Positions 34,990-44,818 of a stretch of 64,000 nucleotides of DNA are shown here, piece by piece. A program made the translations under genes and the position numbers. The notes below the pieces were generated by a model. The model had not been told where the DNA came from, did not search any database, and saw only the letters and a list, made by a program, of their open reading frames with translations. Source of the DNA: Megalopta genalis (lineage: Eukaryota > Arthropoda > Insecta > Hymenoptera > Halictidae); NCBI RefSeq assembly GCF_051020955.1, contig NC_135020.1:767501-831500 (forward strand), in the 5' to 3' direction. The first letter of the stretch is position 1. Each line of letters starts with the position of its first letter.

Positions 34990-35411
34990 TGTTGTTCTTG
35001 TTGTTCTTGTTGTTCTTGTTGTTCTTGTTGTTCTTGTTGTTCTTGTTGTTCTTGTTGTTCTTGTTGTTCTTGTTGTTCTTGTTGTTCTTGTTGTTCTTGT
35101 TGTTCTTGTTGTTCTTGTTGTTCTTGTTGTTCTTGTTGTTCTTGTTGTTCTTGTTGTTCTTGTTGTTCTTGTTGTTCTTGTTGTTCTTGTTGTTCTTGTT
35201 GTTCTTGTTGTTCTTGTTGTTCTTGTTGTTCTTGTTGTTCTTGTTGTTCTTGTTGTTCTTGTTGTTCTTGTTGTTCTTGTTGTTCTTGTTGTTCTTGTTG
35301 TTCTTGTTGTTCTTGTTGTTCTTGTTGTTCTTGTTGTTCTTGTTGTTCTTGTTGTTCTTGTTGTTCTTGTTGTTCTTGTTGTTCTTGTTGTTCTTGTTGT
35401 TCTTGTTGTTC
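34990..35411. repeat. Longest pure TTGTTGTTC run (about 46 units)
   Basis: About 420 bp without a single variant, bounded on the left by a TTCCTG at 34987-34992 and on the right by TTCTGG at 35411. The next longest are about 38 units (28225-28565) and about 34 units (8937-9243). Confidence 0.93.
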
Positions 35412-37264
35412 TGGTTGTTGATGTTCTTGTTGTTCATGTTGTTGTTGTTCTTATTGTTCTTGATGTTCTTGTTGTTCTTGTTGTCGTTGTTGTTCTTGTT
35501 GTTCTTGTTGCTCTTGTTGCTCTTGTTGCTCTTGTTGCTCTTGTTGCTCTTGTTGCTCTTGTTGCTCTTGTTGCTGTTGTCGTTCTTGTTGTTCTGGTTG
35601 TTGATGTTCTTGTTGTTCATGTTGTTGTTGTTCTTTTTGTTCTTGTTGATGTTGTTGTTGTTGTTGTTCTGGTAGTTGATGCTCTTGTTGTTCATGTTGG
35701 TGTTGTTCTTGATGTTCTTGTTGTTCTTGTTGTTCTTGTTGTTCTTGGTGTTCTTGTTGTTCTTGTTGTTCTAGTTGTTGTTGTTGTTCTTGTTGTTGTT
35801 CTCGTTGTTCTCGTTGTTCTCGTTGTTCTTGTTGTTCTTTTTGTTCTTGTTGTTCTTGTTGTCCTTGTTGTTGTTGTTGCTGTTGTTGTTCTTGTTGTTC
35901 ATGTTGTTGTTGTTCTGGTTGATGTTGTTGTTCTTGTTCTTGTTGTTCTTGTTGTTCTTTTGTTCTTGTTGTTCTTGTTGTTCTTGTTGTTCTTGTTGTT
36001 ATTGTTGCTCTTGTTGCTCTTGTTGTTCTTGTTGTTCTTCTTGTTCTTGTTGATGTTGTTGTTGTTGTTGTTCTGGTTGTTGATGCTCTTGTTGTTCATG
36101 TTGGTGTTGTTCTTGATGTTCTTGTTGTTCTTGTTGTTCTTGTTGTTCTTGTTGTTCTTGATGTTCTTGTTGTTCTTGTTGTTCTAGTTGTTGTTGTTGT
36201 TCTTGTTGTTGTTCTCGTTGTTCTCGTTGTTCTTGTTGTTCTTTTTGTTCTTGTTGTTCTTGTTGTCCTTGTTGTTGTTGTTGCTGTTGTTGTTCTTGTT
36301 GTTAATGCTATTGTTGTTCTGGTTGATGTTGTTGTTCTTGTTCTTGTTTTTCTTGTTGTTCTTGTTGTTCTTGTTGTTCTTGCTGTTGTTGTTCCTGTTG
36401 TTGTAGTTGTTGTTGTTGTTGTTGTTGTTCTTGCTGTTCTTGTTGTTGTTGTTCTTGCTGTTCTTGTTCTTGTTGCTCTTGTTGTTCTTGTTGTTCTTGT
36501 TGTTCTTGTTGTTGTTGTTGTTCTTGTTGTTGTTCGTGTTGTTCTTGTTGTTGTTCTTGTTTTTGTTGTTCTTCTTGTTGTTGTTGTTCTTCCTGTTCTT
36601 GTTCTAGTTGTTCTTGTTGTTCTTGTTGTTCTTGTTGTTCTTGCTGTTCTTGCTGTTCTTTCTGTTCTTGTTGTTCTTGTTGTTCCTGTTGTTGTTGTTG
36701 TTCTTGTTGTTCTTGTTGTTGTTGTTCATGTAGTTCTTCTTGTTGTTGTTCTCGCTGTTCTTGTTCTTGTTGTTCTTGTTGTCCTTGCTGTTCTTGGTGT
36801 TATTGTTGTTGTTGTCCTTGTTGTTCTTGTTGTTCTTGTTGTTCTTGTTGATCTTGTTGTTCTTGTTGATCTTGTTGTTCTTGTTGTTCTTGTTGCTCTT
36901 GTTACTCTTGTTGCTCTTGTTGCTCTTGTTGCTGTTGTTGTTCTTGTTGTTCTGATTGTTGATGTTCTTGTTGTTCATGTTGTTGTTGTTCTTGTTGTTC
37001 TTGTTGTTGTTGTTGTTGTTCTGGTTGTTGTTGTTGTTGTTCTTGCTGTTCTTGTTGTTCTTGTTGTTGTTGATGTTGTTGTTGTTCTGGTTGTTCTTGT
37101 TGTTCTTGTTGTTCCGGTTGTTCTTGTTGTTCCGGTTGTTGTTGTTGTTGTTGTTCTTGTTTTTGTTGTTCTTGTTGTTGTTGTTGTTCTTGCTGTTCTT
37201 GTTCTTGTTGCTCTTGTTATTCTTGATGTTCTTGTTGTTGTTGTTGTTGTCCTTGTTGTTCTTG
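35412..37264. repeat. Partial U copy (about 1.85 kb)
   Basis: Follows the order of 13617-15470 in U1 at nearly the same length: GTTGTTGATG, seven TTGTTGCTC, TTCTGGTAG, the T deletion near 35958 (same lesion as 14146), TTAATG near 36303, CATGTAG near 36730 and TTCTGATTG near 36955. In both places it follows a long pure run. It lacks the rest of U. Confidence 0.8.
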
Positions 37265-38176
37265 ATGTTCTTGTTGTTCTTGTTGTTCTAGTTGTTGTTG
37301 TTCTTGTTGTTGTTCTCGTTGTTCTCGTTGTTCTTGTTGTTCTTTTTGTTCTTGTTGTTCTTGTTGTCCTTGTTGTTGTTGTTGCTGTTGTTGTTCTTGT
37401 TGTTAATGCTGTTGTTGTTCTGGTTGATGTTGTTGTTCTTGTTCTTGTTTTTCTTGTTGTTCTTGTTGATCTTGTTGTTCTTGTTGTTCTTGTTGCTCTT
37501 GTTGCTCTTGTTGCTCTTGTTGCTCTTGTTGCTCTTGTTGCTGTTGTTGTTCTTGTTGTTCTGATTGTTGATGTTCTTGTTGTTCATGTTGTTGTTGTTC
37601 TTGTTGTTCTTGTTGTTCTTGTTGTTCTTCTTGTTGTTCTTCTTCTTGTTGTTGTTGTTCTTGTTTATGTTATTCTTGTTGTTGTTGTTGTTCTTGTTGT
37701 TCCTGTTGTTGTTGTTGTTCTTGTTGTTCTTGTTGTTGTTGTTGTTCATGTAGTTCTTCTTGTTGTTGTTCTTGCTGTCCTTGTTCTTGTTGTTCTTGTT
37801 GTCCTTGCTGTTCTTGTTGTTATTGTTGTTGTTGTCCTTGTTGTTCTTGTTGTTCTTGTTGATCTTGTTGTTCTTGTTGTTCTGGTTGCTGTTGTTGTTC
37901 TTGTTGTTGATGTTCTTGTTGTTCATGTTGTTGTTGATCATGTTGTTGTTGTTCTTGTTGTTCTTGATGTTCTTGTTGTTCTTGTTGTCGTTGTTGTTCT
38001 TGTTGTTCTTGTTGCTCTTGTTGCTCTTGTTGCTCTTGTTGCTGTTGTTGTTCTTGTTGTTCTGGTTTTTGATGTTCTTGTTGTTCATGTTGTTGTTGTT
38101 CTTGATGTTCTTGTTGTTCTTGTTGATCTTGTTGTTCTTGTTGTTCTTGGTGTTCTTGTTGTTCTTGTTGTTCTAG

Positions 38177-38848
38177 TTGTTGTTGTTGTTGTTGTTGTTG
38201 TTGTTCTTGTTATTCTTGTTGTTCTTGTTGCTCTTGTTGCTCTTGTTGCTCTTGTTGCTCTTGTTGCTCTTGTTGCTCTTGTTGCTCTTGTTGCTGTTGT
38301 TGTTCTGGTTGTTGATGTTCTTGTTGTTCTTGCTATTCTTGTTGTTCTTGTTGTTGTTGATGTTGTTGTTGTTGTTGCTCTTGCTGTTCTTGTTGTTCTT
38401 GTTGTTCTTCTTGTTGTTCTTCTTCTTGTTGTTGCTGTTCTTGTTTATGTTATTCTTGTTGTTGTTGTTGTTCTTGTTGTTCCTGTTGTTGTTGTTGTTC
38501 TTGTTGTTCTTGTTGTTGTTGTTCATGTAGTTCTTCTTGTTGTTGTTCTTGCTGTTCTTGTTCTTGTTGTTCTTGTTGTCCTTGCTGTTCTTGTTGTTAT
38601 TGTTGTTGATGTCCTTGTTGTTCTTGTTGTTCTTGTTGTTCTTGTTGATCTTGTTGTTCTTGTTGTTCTGGTTGGTGATGTTCTTGTTGTTCATGTTGTT
38701 GTTGTTCTTTTTGTTCTTGTTGTTGTTGTTGTTCTGGTTGTTGATGTTCTTGTTGTTCATGTTGTTGTTGTTCTTGATGTTCTTGTTGTTCTTGTTGATC
38801 TTGTTGTTCTTGTTGTTCTTGGTGTTCTTGTTGTTCTTGTTGTTCTAG
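38177..38848. repeat. 0.67-kb doublet, unit 1 (copy A)
   Basis: 672 bp from a TTCTAG to the next TTCTAG, with seven TTGTTGCTC units, the GCTATTC variant, TTTATG, CATGTAG and TTGGTGATG in order. Copy B equivalent: 54312-54983. Single relatives lie at 46040-46693 and 51622-52275. Confidence 0.82.
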
Positions 38849-39499
38849 TTGTTGTTGTTGTTGTTGTTGTTGTTCTTGTTATTCTTGTTGTTCTTGTTGC
38901 TCTTGTTGCTCTTGTTGCTCTTGTTGCTCTTGTTGCTCTTGTTGCTCTTGTTGCTGTTGTTGTTTTGGTTGTTGATGTTCTTGTTGTTCTTGCTATTCTT
39001 GTTGTTCTTGTTGTTGTTGATGTTGTTGTTGTTGTTGCTCTTGCTGTTCTTGTTGATCTTGTTGTTCTTCTTGTTGTTCTTCTTCTTGTTGTTGCTGTTC
39101 TTGTTTATGTTATTCTTGTTGTTGTTGTTGTTCTTGTTGTTCCTGTTGTTGTTGTTGTTCTTGTTGTTCTTGTTGTTGTTGTTCATGTAGTTCTTCTTGT
39201 TGTTGTTCTTGCTGTTCTTGTTCTTGTTGTTCTTGTTGTCCTTGCTGTTCTTGTTGTTATTGTTGTTGATGTCCTTGTTGTTCTTGTTGTTCTTGTTGTT
39301 CTTGTTGATCTTGTTGTTCTTGTTGTTCTGGTTGGTGATGTTCTTGTTGTTCATGTTGTTGTTGTTCTTTTTGTTCTTGTTGTTGTTGTTGTTCTGGTTG
39401 TTGATGTTCTTGTTGTTCATGTTGTTGTTGTTCTTGATGTTCTTGTTGTTCTTGTTGATCTTGTTGTTCTTGTTGTTCTTGGGGTTCTTGTTGTTCTAG
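38849..39499. repeat. 0.67-kb doublet, unit 2 (copy A)
   Basis: Same order as unit 1 with six TTGTTGCTC units, TTTTGG in place of TTCTGG near 38963 and a TTGATC near 39053. It ends in TTGGGGTTC (39480). Copy B equivalent: 54984-55634. Confidence 0.82.
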
Positions 39500-39737
39500 T
39501 TGTTGTTGTCGTTGTTGTTCTTGTTGTTCTTGTTGTTCTTAGTGCTCTTCTTGCTCTTGTTGCTCTTGTTGCTCTTGTTGCTCTTGTTGCTGTTGTTGCT
39601 GTTGTTGTTCTGGTTGTTGATGTTCTTGTTGTTTATGTTGTTGTTGTTCTTTTTGTTCTTGTTGTTGTTGTTGTTGTTCTTGGTCTTGTTGTTCTTGTTG
39701 TTCTTGATGTTCTTGTTGCTCTTGTTGTTCTTGGTGT
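39480..39737. repeat. 0.25-kb repeat with TTGGGG start, first copy
   Basis: Recurs at 41674-41931 (spacing 2,194) and, in copy B, at 55615-55872 and 57827-58084. It contains TTGTCG, TTCTTAGTGCTC, four TTGTTGCTC, TTTATG and TTGGTC in order. Confidence 0.8.
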
Positions 39738-39930
39738 TCTTGTTGTTCTTGTTGTTCTAGTTGTTGTTGTTGTAGTTGTTGTTCTTGTTGTTGTTCTCGT
39801 TGATCTCGTTGTTCTCGTTGTTCTCGTTGTTCTTGTTGTTCTTTTTGTTCTTGTTGTTCTTGTTGTCCTTGTTGTTGTTCTTGTTGTTCATGTTGTTGTT
39901 GTTCTGGTTGATGTTGTTGTTCTTGTTCTT

Positions 39931-39961
<31 letters not shown>

Positions 39962-40416
39962 TTCTTGTTGTTCTTGCTGTTGTTGTTCCTGTTGTTCTTG
40001 TTGTTGTTGTTGTTGTTCTTGCTGTTCTTGTTCTTGTTGCTCTTGTTGTTCCTGTTGTTCTTGTTGTTCTTGTTGTTCTTGTCGTTCCTGTTGTTCTTGT
40101 TGTTCTTGTTGTTCTTGTTGTTCTTGTTGTTCTTGTTGTTGTTGTTGTTCTTGTTGTTGTTCGTGTTGTTCTTGTTGTTGTTCTTGTTTTTGTTGTTCTT
40201 GTTGTTGTTGTTGTTCTTCCTGTTCTTGTTCTTGTTGTTCTTGTTGTTCTTGTTGTTCTTGTTGTTCTTGCTGCTCTTTCTGTTCATGTTGTTCTTGTTG
40301 TTCTTGTTGTTGTTGTTGTTGTCCTTGTTGTTCTTGTTGTTCTTGATGTTCTTGTTGTTCTTGTTGTTCTTGTTGTTCTTGTTGTTCTTGTTGTTCTTGT
40401 TGTTCTTGTTGTTCTT

Positions 40417-40447
<31 letters not shown>

Positions 40448-40814
40448 TTCTTGTTGTTCTTGTTGATCTTGTTGTTCTTGCTGTTCTTGTTGTTCTTGTT
40501 GTTGTTGCTGTTCTTGCTGTTCTTGTTGTAGTTGTTGTTTTTGTTGATCTTGTTGTTGTTCTTGTTGTTGTTGTTGTTCTTGTTGTAGTTGTAGTTGTTG
40601 TCCTTGTTATTGTTGTAGTTCTTGTTGTTCTTGTTGTTCTTGTTGTTCTTGTTGTTCTTGTTGTTCTTGTTGTTCTTGTTGTTTTTGTTGATCTTGTTGT
40701 TCTTGTTGTTCTTGTTGTTCTTGTTGTTCTTCTTGCTGTTCTGGTTGTTCTTGTTGTTCTTGTTGTTCTTCTTGCTGTTCTGGTTGTTCTTGTTGTTCTT
40801 GTTATTCTTGTTGT

Positions 40815-40886
40815 TCTCGTTGTTCTCGTTGTTCTCGTTGTTCTCGTTGTTCTCGTTGTTCTCGTTGTTCTCGTTGCTCTCGTTGT
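40815..40886. repeat. TTCTCGTTG array
   Basis: Seven or eight units ending in TTGCTC-TCG, followed at once by about 24 pure TTGTTGTTC units. Copy B equivalent: 56957-57027. A sister array is at 48847-48918, and other arrays occur at 42709-42767, 49255-49309 and 58871-58926. Confidence 0.85.
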
Positions 40887-41275
40887 TCTTGTTGTTCTTG
40901 TTGTTCTTGTTGTTCTTGTTGTTCTTGTTGTTCTTGTTGTTCTTGTTGTTCTTGTTGTTCTTGTTGTTCTTGTTGTTCTTGTTGTTCTTGTTGTTCTTGT
41001 TGTTCTTGTTGTTCTTGTTGTTCTTGTTGTTCTTGTTGTTCTTGTTGTTCTTGTTGTTCTTGTTGTTCTTGTTGTTCTTGTTGTTCTTGTTGTTCTTGTT
41101 GTTCTTGTTGATCTTGTTGTTCTTGTTGTTCTTGTTGTTCTTGTTGTTGTTCTAGTTGTCCTTGTTGTTGTTGTTCTTGTTGTTCTTGTTGTTCTTGTTG
41201 TTCTTGTTGTTCTTGTTGTTCTTGTTGTTCTTGTTGTTCTTGTTGTTCTTGTTGTTCTTGTTGTTCTTGTTGTTC

Positions 41276-41294
41276 TTCGTTGTCCGTGTTGGTC
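41276..41294. other. 19-bp off-pattern island, copy 1
   Basis: The sequence is TTCGTTGTCCGTGTTGGTC, between a TTC and a TTG of otherwise pure runs. Its 19 bp shift the triplet phase by one. On the minus strand a frame entering in Asn-Asn-Lys phase reads through it as TNTDNEE and leaves in Gln-Gln-Glu phase. It is one of the very few stretches not derivable from the 9-bp unit by single changes. Confidence 0.9.
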
Positions 41295-41346
41295 TTGTTG
41301 TTCTTGTTGTTCTTGTTGTTCTTGTTGTTCTTGTTGTTCTTGTTGT

Positions 41347-41410
41347 TCTCGTTGTTCTCGTTGTTCTCGTTGTTCTCGTTGTTCTCGTTGTTCTCGTTGT
41401 TCTCGTTGTT
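41347..41410. repeat. TTCTCGTTG array next to the island
   Basis: Seven units, preceded by six pure units and the 19-bp island. The copy B array (57508-57563) has six units and one more pure unit before it, so a TCG has become TTG or the reverse. Confidence 0.85.
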
Positions 41411-42223
41411 CTTGTTGTTCTTGTTGTTCTTGTTGTTCTTGTTGTTCTTGTTGTTCTTGTTGTTCTTGTTGTTCTTGTTGTTCTTGTTGTTCTTGTTGTT
41501 CTTGTTGTTCTTGTTGTTCTTGTTGTTCTTGTTGTTCTTGTTGTTCTTGTTGTTCTTGTTGTTCTTGTTGTTCTTGTTGTTCTTGTTGTTCTTGTTGTTC
41601 ATGTTGTTCTTGTTGTTCTTGTTGTTCTTGTTGTTCTTGTTGTTCTTGTTGTTCTTGTTGTTCTTGTTGTTCTTGGGGTTCTTGTTGTTCTAGTTGTTGT
41701 TGTCGTTGTTGTTCTTGTTGTTCTTGTTGTTCTTAGTGCTCTTCTTGCTCTTGTTGCTCTTGTTGCTCTTGTTGCTCTTGTTGCTGTTGTTGCTGTTGTT
41801 GTTCTGGTTGTTGATGTTCTTGTTGTTTATGTTGTTGTTGTTCTTTTTGTTCTTGTTGTTGTTGTTGTTGTTCTTGGTCTTGTTGTTCTTGTTGTTCTTG
41901 ATGTTCTTGTTGCTCTTGTTGTTCTTGTTGTTCATGTTGTTCTTGTTGTTGTTGTCCTTGTTGTTCTTGTTGTTCTTGTTGTTCTTGTTGTTCTTGTTGT
42001 TCTTGTTGTTCATGTTGTTCTTGTTGTTCTTGTTGTTCTTGTTGTTCTTGTTGTTCTTGTTGTTCTTGTTGTTCTTGTTGTTCTTGTTGTTCTTGTTGTT
42101 CTTGTTGTTCTTGTTGTTGTTGTTGTTGTCCTTGTTGTTCTTGTTGTTCTTGTTGTTCTTGTTGTTCTTGTTGTTCTTGTTGTTCTTGTTGTTCTTGTTG
42201 TTCTCGTTGTTCTTGTTGTTCTT

Positions 42224-42254
<31 letters not shown>

Positions 42255-42629
42255 TTCTTGTTGTTCTTGTTGATCTTGTTGTTCTTGCTGTTCTTGTTGT
42301 TCTTGTTGTTGTTGCTGTTCTTGTTGTAGTTGTTGTTTTTGTTGATCTTGTTGTTCTTGTTGTTCTTGTTGTTGTTCTTGTTGTTGTTGTTGTTCTTGTT
42401 GTAGTTGTAGTTGTTGTCCTTGTTATTGTTGTAGTTCTTGTTGTTCTTGTTGTTCTTGTTGTTCTTGTTGTTCTTGTTGTTTTTGTTGATCTTGTTGTTC
42501 TTGTTGTTCTTGTTGTTCTTGTTGTTCTTCTTGCTGTTCTGGTTGTTCTTGTTGTTCTTGTTGTTCTTGTTGTTCTTGTTGTTCTTGTTGTTCTTGTTGT
42601 TCTTGTTGTTCTTGTTGTTCTTGTTGTTC

Positions 42630-42648
42630 TTCGTTGTCCGTGTTGGTC
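42630..42648. other. 19-bp off-pattern island, copy 2
   Basis: Identical to 41276-41294, again followed by pure units and a TTCTCGTTG array (42709-42767). Confidence 0.9.
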
Positions 42649-43137
42649 TTGTTGTTCTTGTTGTTCTTGTTGTTCTTGTTGTTCTTGTTGTTCTTGTTGT
42701 TCTTGTTGTTCTCGTTGTTCTCGTTGTTCTCGTTGTTCTCGTTGTTCTCGTTGTTCTCGTTGTTCTTGATGTTCTTGTTGTTCTTGTTGTTCTTGTTGTT
42801 CTTGTTGTTCTTGTTGTTCTTGTTGTTCTTATTGTTCTTGTTGTTCTTGTTGTTCTTGTTGTTCTTGTTGTTCTTGTTGTTCTTGTTGTTCTTGTTGTTC
42901 TTGTTGTTCTTGTTGTTCTTGTTGTTCTTGTTGTTCTTGTTGTTCTTGTTGTTCATGTTGTTCTTGTTGTTCTTGTTGTTCTTGTTGTTCTTGTTGTTCT
43001 TGTTGTTCTTGTTGTTCTTGTTGTTCTTGTTGTTAATGTTGTTCTTGTTGTTCTTCTTGTTGTTGTTCTAGTTGTCCTTGTTGTTGTTGTTCTGGTTGTT
43101 CTTGTTGTTCTTGTTGTTGTTGTTCTTGCTGTTCATG

Positions 43138-43198
43138 TTGTCTTGTTGTCCTTGTTGTTCTAGTTGTTCTTGTTGTTCTTGTAAAGTTGTGGTAGTTG
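43138..43198. other. Lost-base lesion and TAAAG island, copy A
   Basis: TTGTCTTG at 43138-43145 lacks one T compared with TTGTTCTTG and changes the triplet phase. About 40 bp on, GTAAAGTTGTGGTAGTTG at 43181-43198 changes it again and contains the only AAA seen on the plus strand. The first lesion alone recurs at 34204, 47431 and 53013. The pair recurs only in copy B. Confidence 0.88.
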
Positions 43199-43239
43199 TT
43201 CTTGTTGTTGTTGTTCTGGTTGTTCTTGTTGTTCTTGTT

Positions 43240-43625
43240 GTTCCGGTTGTTCATGTTGTTGTTCTTGTTGTTGTTGTTGTTCTTATTTTTGTTGTCGTTG
43301 TTGTTGTTTTTCTTGCTGTTCTTGTTCTTGTTGTTCTTGTTGTTCTTGCTGGTCATGTTGTTCTTGTTGTTCTTGTTGTTCTTGTTGTTCTTGTTGTTCT
43401 TGTTGTTCTTGTTGTTCTTGTTGTTCTTGTTGTTCTTGTTGTTCTTGTTGTTCTTGTTGTTGTTGTTGTTCTTGTTGTTCTTGTTGTTCTTGGTGTTCTT
43501 GTTGTTCCGGTTGTTCATGTTGTTGTTCTTGTTGTTGTTGTTGTTCTTATTTTTGTTGTCGTTGTTGTTGTTTTTCTTGCTGTTCTTGTTCTTGTTGTTC
43601 TTGTTGTTCTTGCTGGTCATGTTGT
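43240..43625. repeat. 264-bp tandem pair with CCGG and TGGTCATG markers
   Basis: TTCCGGTTG at 43243 and 43507 each start a series with CATG, TTCTTATTTTTG, TTGTCG and a final TTGCTGGTCATG. A third TGGTCATG follows near 43645. Copy B has the same pair at about 59402-59787. Confidence 0.8.
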
Positions 43626-43645
43626 TCTTGTTGTTCTTGCTGGTC

Positions 43646-44358
43646 ATGTTGTTCTTGTTGTTCTTGTTGTTCTTGTTTTTCTTGTTGTTCTTGTTTTTCT
43701 TGTTGTTCTTGTTGTTCTTGTTGTTCTTGTTTTTCTTGTTGTTCATGTTGCTGTTGTTCTTGTTGATCTTGTTGTACTTGTTCTTGTTGTTCTTGTTGAT
43801 CTTGTTGTACTTGTTCTTGTTGATCTTGTTGTTGTTCTTGTTGTTCTTGTTGTTCTTATTGTTGTTGTTGTCCTTGTTGTTCTTGTTGTTCTTGTTGTTC
43901 TTGTTGATCTTGTTGTTCTTGTTGATCTTGTTGTTCTTGTTGTTCTTGTTGCTCTTGTTGCTCTTGTTGCTCTTGTTGCTCTTGTTGCTGTTGTTGTTCT
44001 TGTTGTTCTGATTGTTGATGTTCTTGTTGTTCATGTTGTTGTTGTTCTTGTTGTTCTTGTTGTTCTTGTTGTTGTTCTGGTTGTTGTTGTTGTTGTTCTT
44101 GCTGTTCTTGTTGTTCTTGTTGTTGTTGATGTTGTTGTTGTTCTGGTTGTTCATGTTGTTCTTGTTGTTCCGGTTGTTCTTGTTGTTCCGGTTGTTGTTG
44201 TTGTTGTTGTTCTTGTTTTTGTTGTTCTTGTTGTTGTTGTTGTTCTTGCTGTTCTTGTTCTTGTTGCTCTTGTTATTCTTGATGTTCTTGTTGTTGTTGT
44301 TGTTGTTGTCCTTGTTGTTCTTGTTGTTCTTGTTGTTCTTGTTGTTCTTGATGTTCTT

Positions 44359-44389
<31 letters not shown>

Positions 44390-44787
44390 TTCTTGTTGTT
44401 CTTGTTGTTCTTGTTGATCTTGTTGTTCTTGTTGTTCTTGTTGCTCTTGTTGCTCTTGTTGCTCTTGTTGCTCTTGTTGCTGTTGTTGTTCTTGTTGTTC
44501 TGATTGTTGATGTTCTTGTTGTTCATGTTGTTGTTCTTCTTGTTGTTCTTGTTGGTCTTGTTGTTCTTCTTGTTGTTCTTCTTCTTGTTGTTGTTGTTCT
44601 TGTTTATGTTATTCTTGTTGTTGTTGTTGTTCTTGTTGTTCCTGTTGTTGTTGTTTTTCTTGTTGTCCTTGTTGTTCTTGTTGTTCTTGTTGTTCTTGTT
44701 GTTCTTGTTGTTCTTGTTGTTCTTGTTGTTCTTGTTGTTCTTGTTGTTCTTGTTGTTCTTGTTGTTCTTGTTGTTCTTGTTGTTCTT

Positions 44788-44796
<9 letters not shown>
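43646..44796. repeat. Mixed block rich in TTTTTC and TAC variants
   Basis: Contains four TTGTTTTTC variants (43670-43735), two TTGTACTTG near 43772-43812, TTGATC triplets, then a P-type series (TTCTGATTG, CATG, TTCCGG) at 43990-44300 and a second one at 44490-44660. A pure run of about 15 units follows. No gene is supported. Confidence 0.65.

Positions 44797-44818
<22 letters not shown>

Noticed and set aside
40802..41602. Minus-strand frame passing from Asn-Asn-Lys through TNTDNEE into Gln-Gln-Glu and Arg-Glu-Gln repeats (also 56946-57755, 42423-42956, 58576-59118)
   Set aside because: It is the only kind of ATG-started frame with a long Gln/Glu part, but it arises from the 19-bp island shifting phase; start and stop are repeat variants, so a real protein is not supported.
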